Source: an uncultured Eubacteriales bacterium (lineage in GTDB: Bacteria > Bacillota > Clostridia > Oscillospirales > Oscillospiraceae). Taken from it: DNA of 9,631 bases. The stretch's first letter is position 1; each line of letters opens with the position of its first letter. Positions 5,371-9,631 of this stretch are shown in pieces. Where the stretch lies: positions 1 through 9,631 of the forward strand of contig USCO01000082.1 in assembly GCA_900553135.1 (NCBI GenBank). The letters are read 5' to 3'. The notes beneath the pieces are model-generated. The model was not told the origin of the DNA, did not search any database, and saw nothing but the letters and a program-made list of their open reading frames with translations. The translations under genes were made by a program, and so were the position numbers.

Positions 5371-6699
5371 ATGGAGTATTCCGCCTATCAGCTTTTGTGG
5401 TTCTTCCTGGTCTACGCCTTCCTGGGCTGGCTGGGTGAGACCGCCCTGGCAGCGGCCAAGAAGCGCCGCCTGCTCAACCGCGGCTTCCTCAGCGCCCCCT
5501 TCTCCCCGGTCTATGGTCTGGCCGCCGTCCTCTTTGCCATTTTCCTGCCTGAACTGCGCCAGGAGCCCTTCTTCCTGTTTCTGGGCGGCATGATCCTGGC
5601 CACCGCCCTGGAGTTTTTCACCGGCCGCCTGCTGGAGCGCATTTTCAGGCAGAAGTGGTGGGACTACTCCCAGGAGCGCTGGAATTTCCAGGGCCACATC
5701 TGTCTGAAATACTCCCTGATCTGGGGCCTGCTGGCCCTGATGTGCGTCTTTCTGGGCAACCCCCTGCTGTGCACCCTCATTGACCTGATCCCCCGTCCGG
5801 TGGGCAATGTGGTGGTTTTGGTGCTGGCTGTCCTCCTTGGCATCGACTTTGTGGGCTCCCTCTCCGCTCTCCTTCAGCTCAACGGCGCTTTGAAGGAACC
5901 CGCTGAGATCTCCCGGAACTGGAAGCGCATCTCCACCGCTCTGGACAACGCGGTCACCCGCTATATCCAGCGCCGTATGGCCAAGGCCTACCCCAGTCTC
6001 AGCAAGGAGCGCATCAAGGCCGAGCGCAAGGCTGCTCCTGTCCGGGACCGGTCGGTATTTGCCCAGGGCTGCTGCTTTTATAAGCTGGCCTGTCTCTTCT
6101 TCATCGCCGCCTTTTTGGGGGACATCATCGAGACCATTTTCTGCCGCCTGACCATGGATGTCTGGATGAGCCGCAGCAGCGTGGTCTACGGTCCCTTCTC
6201 CATTGTGTGGGGACTGGGCGCCGTGCTGCTGACGGCGGTGCTCTACCAGTACCGCAACCGCAGCGACAGCTTCATCTTCCTCTTCGGCACCGTTCTGGGC
6301 GGCGCCTATGAATACTTCTGCTCCGTATTCACCGAGCTGGTATTCGGCACCGTGTTCTGGGATTACAGCCACATCCCCTTCAACCTGGGCGGACGCATTA
6401 ACCTGCTGTACTGCTTCTTCTGGGGCATTGCCGCTGTGGTGTGGCTAAAGCTCTGCTACCCCCGCCTGTCCGGACTCATTGAAAAGCTCTCCGTACGGAC
6501 GGGAACCATCCTCACCTGGGTCATGCTGGTGTTCATGGTATTCAACATCATCGTCTCCGGCCTGGCGCTGGCCCGGTATACCGAGCGTCACACCGTGGAA
6601 ACGCCCTCCCAGACTGCCCTGGGGCAGCTGCTGGACGACCGCTTCCCCGATGCGCGCATGGAGCGCATTTATCCCAACGCCATCCTGGTGCAGGATTGA
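5371..6699 (+). CDS. Putative ABC transporter permease, CmpB/DUF1113 family, internally duplicated
   Basis: A 442-residue membrane protein containing two copies of the CmpB-like (DUF1113, Pfam ABC_trans_CmpB) unit. Copy 1 (about 7-130) has FLGWLGET, PFSPVYGLAAV, an ALEFFTG helix, WWDYS and WNFQGH...LIWG. Copy 2 (about 236-365) has FLGDIIET, PFSIVWGLGAV, GGAYEYFCS, FWDYS and FNLGGR...FFWG. Landmarks are offset by 231-233 residues, and WDYS (97-100 and 330-333) and the catalytic-looking Glu (81 and 314) match. A basic cytoplasmic linker (about 172-228) separates them, followed by a last TM helix (about 378-402) and a tail ending MERIYPNAILVQD. About 9-10 membrane helices are expected. The family name implies transport, but no ATPase or binding protein is nearby and function is unknown. 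Start ATG 5371 follows AAAGGAGC at about 5358-5365. Probably translated from the alaX transcript. Confidence 0.85.
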   Translation: MEYSAYQLLWFFLVYAFLGWLGETALAAAKKRRLLNRGFLSAPFSPVYGLAAVLFAIFLPELRQEPFFLFLGGMILATALEFFTGRLLERIFRQKWWDYSQERWNFQGHICLKYSLIWGLLALMCVFLGNPLLCTLIDLIPRPVGNVVVLVLAVLLGIDFVGSLSALLQLNGALKEPAEISRNWKRISTALDNAVTRYIQRRMAKAYPSLSKERIKAERKAAPVRDRSVFAQGCCFYKLACLFFIAAFLGDIIETIFCRLTMDVWMSRSSVVYGPFSIVWGLGAVLLTAVLYQYRNRSDSFIFLFGTVLGGAYEYFCSVFTELVFGTVFWDYSHIPFNLGGRINLLYCFFWGIAAVVWLKLCYPRLSGLIEKLSVRTGTILTWVMLVFMVFNIIVSGLALARYTERHTVETPSQTALGQLLDDRFPDARMERIYPNAILVQD

Positions 6700-6702
6700 T
6701 TT

Positions 6703-7224
6703 CTATTTCATCAGCACCCGCACCGCCCAGGCCGCCGCGGCAAAGCCGGTGAGGTCGGCACACAGAGCCGCCGGAATGGCGTAGCGGCTGCGTCGGATGC
6801 CCACTGCGCCGAAGTAGACCGCCACGGTATAGAAGGTGGTCTCGGTGGAGCCCAGCATCACCGCTGCCACCCGGCCTATGTAGGAGTCCGGCCCCCACTG
6901 GCTCATGATCTCCGCTCCCACCCCCAGGGCGGCGGAGCCGCTGATGGGCCGCACCAGCATCAGCGGGAGCAGCTCCGGCGGGACCCCAAGCTTTTCCAAC
7001 AAAGGGGCCAGCAGGGCCGCCGCCCCATCCAGAGCTCCGGAGGCCCGCAGCATGTACACCGCCGTCATCAGCCCGATAAGAGCCGGGAGAATGCCCAGCA
7101 GCACCTTCAGCCCCTGGGCCGCACCCTGGGTCATGCCGTCGTAGACATCCACCCCCCGCCCCACGCCGTACAGGGCCACGCCGCACAAAACGGCGGGGGT
7201 GATCATGGTAAAGAGCAGCTGCAT
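6703..7224 (-). CDS. spmB: Spore maturation protein B
   Basis: A 173-residue integral membrane protein of the nucleoside-recognition (Gate) family; in Bacillus subtilis SpmA and SpmB act in the mother cell or forespore and are needed for full core dehydration and heat resistance of spores. Visible family blocks are LVRPISGSAALG (90-101) and GSTETTFYTVAVYFGAVGI (125-143). Four to five hydrophobic helices are present. ATG 7224 was chosen over the in-frame TTG at 7239 because GGAGG (plus-strand 7233-7237) lies 8 bases before the ATG and would overlap the TTG-initiated frame. The ribosome site sits inside the 3' end of spmA, with a 2-base intergenic gap, so the two are translationally coupled. 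Length is close to B. subtilis SpmB (178). The stop codon is 3 bases from that of the convergent CmpB-like gene, and I see no terminator between them. Confidence 0.94.
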   Translation of the reverse strand: MQLLFTMITPAVLCGVALYGVGRGVDVYDGMTQGAAQGLKVLLGILPALIGLMTAVYMLRASGALDGAAALLAPLLEKLGVPPELLPLMLVRPISGSAALGVGAEIMSQWGPDSYIGRVAAVMLGSTETTFYTVAVYFGAVGIRRSRYAIPAALCADLTGFAAAAWAVRVLMK

Positions 7225-7226
7225 GC

Positions 7227-7802
7227 CTAGTCCCTCCAAATACGTTTCAGCAGCTTACAGGCCAAAATGCCAGCGCACACCGAACAGACAGAGGCCAGCC
7301 ACACCGCCGGCAGGATGTCAAAGGGCGTCTGACAGCCCTGAGCCTGGCGCACCGCCGCCACCGTGGTGGGAATGAGCTGGATGGAGGCCGTGTTGCACAC
7401 CACCAGCAGGCACAGCTCGTCGCTGGCCCACTGCTTCCCCCCTGCCATACGCTGGGCAGCCTGAATCCCCAGGGGGGTGGCCGCGTTGCCCAAACCCAAC
7501 AAATTAGCCGACACATTGGCAGACAGGCACTGCATGGTCTCCTTGTCCCGGGCGGCCCCGGGAAACAGCCGCCGCAGCACCGGCCGCAGCAGGCGGGAAA
7601 GGCCCTGGGCCAGACCCGAGCGGCGCATCACCTCCATTACCCCCGTCCAAAGGCACATCATCCCCGCAATGGAAAGGCACAGCTCAATGGCGGCCCCGGC
7701 TCCCTCTGCCGCCGCTGCCGCCACCTGCGCCCCGTTCCCCACCGCCGTTCCATAGAGCACCGACACTGCCACCATTCCTGTCCAAATCCAGGCCATAGAC
7801 AT
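7227..7802 (-). CDS. spmA: Spore maturation protein A
   Basis: A 191-residue membrane protein, partner of SpmB in spore core dehydration. Family signatures are NVSANLLGLGNAATPLG (96-112) and NTASIQLIPTTV (137-148), with hydrophobic helices at about 4-20, 40-57, 128-150 and 163-182. Three in-frame ATG codons occur at 7808, 7802 and 7796; I prefer 7802 because AAGGGGG (7810-7816) is 7 bases upstream, whereas it is almost touching 7808. It is followed two bases later by spmB. The genes run divergently from abrB across an AT-rich region of about 250 bases. I could not assign a clear promoter; a TATAAA on the minus strand around 7825-7830 has no matching -35, and a sporulation sigma factor (sigma-E or sigma-G) is likely from what is known in B. 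subtilis, but I see no convincing match. Confidence 0.94.
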   Translation of the reverse strand: MSMAWIWTGMVAVSVLYGTAVGNGAQVAAAAAEGAGAAIELCLSIAGMMCLWTGVMEVMRRSGLAQGLSRLLRPVLRRLFPGAARDKETMQCLSANVSANLLGLGNAATPLGIQAAQRMAGGKQWASDELCLLVVCNTASIQLIPTTVAAVRQAQGCQTPFDILPAVWLASVCSVCAGILACKLLKRIWRD

Positions 7803-7948
7803 TCCCATTCCCCCTTACGCCACATTTATACTGGCCTGGACCCCCGGAAATTCCTGTTTCCTGCTCGACATTTTCGTTTCATATTCTACATTTTTCAACC
7901 TTCTGGCTAATTTCTCACTCAGTTTTTGCAATATTTTCACATTACCAG

Positions 7949-7976
7949 TTGACAGGATAAATCTTTGTAGTATAAT
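7949..7976 (+). promoter_or_regulatory. Consensus sigma-A promoter of abrB
   Basis: TTGACA (7949-7954), 16-base spacer, TATAAT (7971-7976). Both boxes are perfect consensus. Predicted start of transcription is near 7983, giving a leader of about 70 bases. This is the best promoter in the window and suggests high vegetative expression unless repressed. Confidence 0.92.
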
Positions 7977-8018
7977 TAACATTGTTGCTTTTAGTATACT
8001 CATCTTCCGTGTCGTACT

Positions 8019-8034
8019 ATCGTTCGCCAACGAT
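8019..8034 (+). promoter_or_regulatory. Inverted repeat in the abrB leader
   Basis: ATCGTT (8019-8024), CGCC, AACGAT (8029-8034) is a perfect 6-bp inverted repeat with a 4-base loop. It lies about 36-52 bases after the predicted transcription start and 9 bases before the ribosome site (AAAGGA, 8044-8049). It could be an operator or an mRNA hairpin. No T tract follows. Confidence 0.4.
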
Positions 8035-8054
8035 TTCGCACCGAAAGGAAAGGA

Positions 8055-8315
8055 ATGGTCAAATTGAAATCTACCGGCATTGTCCGTAAAGTTGACGAGC
8101 TGGGCCGTATTGTTCTGCCCATCGAACTTCGCCGCACCCTGGATATTGCGGAGAAGGACTCCCTGGAAATTTACATGGATGGTCCCTCTATTGTGCTGAA
8201 GAAGTATCAGCCCGCCTGTATTTTCTGCGACGACGCGAAGGATGTCATTGTGTTCCACGGCAAAAACATCTGCCCCAAGTGCATCCGGGCCCTTCAGGAG
8301 AACCTGGAGAAGTAA
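8055..8315 (+). CDS. abrB: AbrB/SpoVT-type transition-state regulator with Cys4 C-terminus
   Basis: An 86-residue DNA-binding protein. Residues 3-51 are a near-canonical AbrB swapped-hairpin domain (STGIVRKVDELGRIVLPIEL at 6-25, then RRTL-IAEKD-LEIY), very close to B. subtilis AbrB, which represses stationary-phase, biofilm and sporulation genes during growth. The C-terminus differs from the B. subtilis protein: Cys55-x2-Cys58 and Cys73-x2-Cys76 separated by 14 residues suggest a small zinc ribbon, a form seen in clostridial AbrB proteins. The start has two overlapping AAAGGA repeats; the upstream one (8044-8049) has proper spacing. Expressed alone from a consensus promoter and closed by a strong terminator. 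It is divergent from spmA, so it is placed to control both, as an inference. Alternative naming within the AbrB/Abh/SpoVT group is possible. Confidence 0.93.
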   Translation: MVKLKSTGIVRKVDELGRIVLPIELRRTLDIAEKDSLEIYMDGPSIVLKKYQPACIFCDDAKDVIVFHGKNICPKCIRALQENLEK

Positions 8316-8328
8316 TTTCGTCCCTCTC

Positions 8329-8357
8329 ACTCCGCTTCTTCGGAAGCGGAGTTTTTT
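8329..8357 (+). terminator. abrB terminator (TTCG tetraloop)
   Basis: ACTCCGCTTC (8329-8338), loop TTCG, GAAGCGGAGT (8343-8352), then T to 8357. A perfect 10-bp stem closed by a stable TTCG tetraloop, 13 bases after the abrB stop. Confidence 0.95.
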
Positions 8358-8360
8358 ATC

Positions 8361-8398
8361 AAAAAAGCACCCTGTTCCAGACGGAACAGGGTGCTTTT
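8361..8398 (-). terminator. rsmI terminator, probably bidirectional
   Basis: GCACCCTGTTCC (8367-8378), loop AGAC, GGAACAGGGTGC (8383-8394). On the minus strand the hairpin is followed by six T (plus-strand A 8361-8366) and terminates the rsmI operon 10-15 bases after its stop. On the plus strand four T follow, so it may also back up the abrB terminator just 9 bases before it. Confidence 0.92.
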
Positions 8399-8408
8399 CT
8401 ATGTTTTG

Positions 8409-9242
8409 TCAGCGGTCCTTCACGGCCCGGTCATACAGCTCGTTGCGGGAAAGGCCCAGCTGGGCGGCGGCCTGCTTCACCGCGTCTCGCAGAGAAGCTC
8501 CCTGCTCCCGCAGGGCGCGCACCCGCTCCAGTCCATCCTCCAGAGTGGCACAGGCCTCCTCCTGGGGCTCCGCCCCCCGGACCACCAGAACGAACTCCCC
8601 CTTGGGTGGGTTTTCCCGGTAGTAGGCCACGGCCTCCCTCAAAGTGGTGCGGCGCACCTCCTCATGGAGCTTGGTAAGCTCCCGGCACAGGGACAGGGGG
8701 CGATCCTCTCCAAAGGCCGCGGCCAGGTCCTCCAGGGTGGCACACAGCTTGTGGGGTGCCTCATAGAAGATCATGGTCCGCTCCTCCCCCTGGAGAGACT
8801 CCAGGTGACGGCGGCGTTTTTTCTTGTTCATGGCCAAAAAGCCCTCAAAGGTGAACCGGCCCGTGGGCTGCCCGGAGGCGGCCAGGGCGGTGACCAGGGC
8901 GCAGGGCCCGGGAATGGATACCACCGGCACGCCCGCCTGGGCGCACAGGGCCACCAGCTCCTCCCCCGGGTCGGAGATGGCGGGTGTTCCCGCGTCGGTG
9001 ACCAGGGCGCAGTTCTCTCCGGCCATCAGGCGCTCCAGAATGGCCGCGCCGCTGCTCTCGGTGTTGTGGCGGTAGTAGGACACCATGGGCTTTTTAATCT
9101 CCAGGTGGTTGAGCAGCTTCACCGACACCCGGGTGTCCTCGGCGGCAATAAAGTCCACCTGCTCCAGGGTATCCGCCATCCGCTGGGAAATATCCCCCAG
9201 ATTCCCGATGGGGGTGGGCACAAGGTATAAGGTTCCAGACAT
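8409..9242 (-). CDS. rsmI: 16S rRNA (cytidine(1402)-2'-O)-methyltransferase RsmI
   Basis: A 277-residue SAM-dependent enzyme that 2'-O-methylates C1402 of 16S rRNA in the decoding centre of the 30S subunit. The tetrapyrrole-methylase-like fold is recognisable from VPTPIGNLGDI (8-18), AEDTR (34-38), VTDAGTPAISDPG (81-93), IPGPCA (110-115), FYEAPHK (159-165), CRELTKLHEE (186-195) and KGEFVLVV (214-221). The C-terminal helical part (about 235-277) ends LSRNELYDRAVKDR, as usual for the family. Length is normal. ATG 9242 is chosen because AAGGAGG (plus-strand 9251-9257) lies 8 bases upstream; the in-frame TTG at 9260 would overlap that ribosome site. It follows trmN6 with an 18-base gap and is therefore the second gene of a translation-related RNA-modification operon, as in many Firmicutes. 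Terminated by the hairpin at 8361-8398. Confidence 0.97.
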   Translation of the reverse strand: MSGTLYLVPTPIGNLGDISQRMADTLEQVDFIAAEDTRVSVKLLNHLEIKKPMVSYYRHNTESSGAAILERLMAGENCALVTDAGTPAISDPGEELVALCAQAGVPVVSIPGPCALVTALAASGQPTGRFTFEGFLAMNKKKRRRHLESLQGEERTMIFYEAPHKLCATLEDLAAAFGEDRPLSLCRELTKLHEEVRRTTLREAVAYYRENPPKGEFVLVVRGAEPQEEACATLEDGLERVRALREQGASLRDAVKQAAAQLGLSRNELYDRAVKDR

Positions 9243-9260
9243 GGTCTTGTCCTCCTTCAA

Positions 9261-9631
9261 TCAGGTTGCGGGATACAAGATGGGCAGGATTTCCAGCCCG
9301 GGGCGTCCCTGGCGCACCCCTTCCAGCAGCACGGTGCTGGGCGGACGGTCCGGCCCGGCGGCCAGCAGGGCCATGCGCTTGGGCTCCAGGCCGTGGTCGG
9401 TCATCCCCCGCATCAGCTGGGGCAGCCGCTCCGGACGGTGGCACAGGGCAAACCGTCCCCCATTGCGCAGCAGCCGGGCGGCGGCGGCACACAGAGAGTC
9501 CAGGCTCTCCTGCTCCATCCGGCCGGGTCCTCCCTGCTTTCCCCTGCCGGGAATAAAGTAGGGCGGGTTGGACACCACCAGGTCAAAGGTCCCGGCGGGA
9601 AAGGGACAGGCGCTCCACGGCCCGGCCCACA
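9261..9631 (-). CDS. trmN6: tRNA1(Val) (adenine(37)-N6)-methyltransferase, C-terminal part
   Basis: Partial gene; the N-terminal portion with the SAM-binding glycine motif lies beyond base 9631. The frame is open to the window edge (first full codon ends at 9629) and shows 122 residues. It contains FDLVVSNPPYF, the NPPY catalytic motif of N6-adenine methyltransferases, followed by AAARLLRNGGRFALCHRPER, a typical motif-VI-VII stretch, and a basic-hydrophobic C-terminus (MTDHGLEPKRM). This arrangement resembles YfiC/YabB (TrmN6), which modifies adenosine near the anticodon of tRNA-Val in E. coli. In Firmicutes this gene commonly precedes rsmI, which agrees with the 18-base gap here. A start inside the visible part is not appropriate, since the NPPY motif occurs mid-protein. 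A general class-I methyltransferase of the HemK type is the alternative; neighbour rsmI favours TrmN6. Confidence 0.88.
   Translation of the reverse strand, partial: WAGPWSACPFPAGTFDLVVSNPPYFIPGRGKQGGPGRMEQESLDSLCAAAARLLRNGGRFALCHRPERLPQLMRGMTDHGLEPKRMALLAAGPDRPPSTVLLEGVRQGRPGLEILPILYPAT

Larger units (their letters stand above)
7803..8054. other. AT-rich divergent regulatory region between spmA and abrB
   Basis: About 250 bases, much richer in A and T (especially 7860-8010) than the rest of the window. It holds the abrB promoter (7949-7976), a direct repeat TAGTATA (7969-7975 and 7993-7999) with the small palindrome AGTATACT (7993-8000), and the leader inverted repeat at 8019-8034. I find no coding region in it: the minus-strand open frame crossing it is antisense to abrB and has no family resemblance. 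AbrB proteins bind AT-rich DNA and often repress their own gene, so this may be a target of the adjacent AbrB; that is inference. Confidence 0.6.

Noticed and set aside
4159..6372. 737-codon minus-strand open frame across alaX and the CmpB-like gene
   Set aside because: Low-complexity antisense composition, crosses two well-identified plus-strand genes and their intergenic region, no recognisable motif.
7815..8330. 171-codon minus-strand open frame over abrB and its promoter
   Set aside because: Antisense to abrB and its AT-rich leader, no family signature; it ends within the spmA upstream region.
9243..9260. TTG at 9260 as the rsmI start (and likewise TTG at 7239 for spmB)
   Set aside because: Both would translate through a strong ribosome site that is correctly spaced for the downstream ATG (9242 and 7224).
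1..9631. CRISPR arrays, insertion sequences, tRNA genes, prophage or defence genes
   Set aside because: No regularly spaced repeats, terminal inverted repeats with transposase, cloverleaf-like sequences or relevant protein families were seen; the gene set looks like ordinary chromosomal core with local oddities.

Overview
The window is GC-rich DNA with strongly C/G-ending codons, good AGGAGG-type ribosome sites and A/T-tailed hairpin terminators. It carries the sporulation pair spmA-spmB, an AbrB-type transition-state regulator, an AlaX editing protein and CmpB-like membrane proteins. Together these point to a high-GC, spore-forming clostridial Firmicute. The Oscillospiraceae (Flavonifractor/Lawsonibacter type) are my best guess, inferred from gene content and base composition rather than from a database search. 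No mobile element, CRISPR array, tRNA or rRNA was found.

Layout from left to right: (1) the 3' end of a YibE/F-family membrane protein with its own terminator; (2) a monocistronic sodium-dependent NSS/LeuT-type transporter with an extended -10 promoter, a candidate operator and a GC hairpin in its leader; (3) a bidirectional terminator shared with a convergent minus-strand operon, which is a fructose-type PTS EIIABC gene followed 16 bases later by an HPr gene; (4) a divergent promoter region; (5) a plus-strand operon of alaX and a tandem-duplicated CmpB-like (DUF1113) membrane protein; (6) spmA-spmB on the minus strand, ending 3 bases from the preceding convergent gene; (7) an AT-rich divergent region carrying a consensus sigma-A promoter for abrB; (8) two adjacent terminators; (9) rsmI and the C-terminal part of trmN6 on the minus strand, two RNA methyltransferases that form an operon.

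The genes work in separate modules: nutrient import (NSS transporter, PTS operon), translation fidelity (AlaX removes misacylated Ser/Gly from tRNA-Ala; RsmI and TrmN6 modify rRNA and tRNA) and stationary-phase/sporulation control (AbrB, SpmA, SpmB).

The most notable points are a one-base frame break in the HPr gene, which separates the His15 and Ser46 parts of an otherwise well-formed protein; the loss of the LeuT Arg30 gate residue in the NSS transporter; a clear internal duplication in the CmpB-like protein; and palindromes placed at three promoters or leaders. I see no convincing wholly new biological system here.
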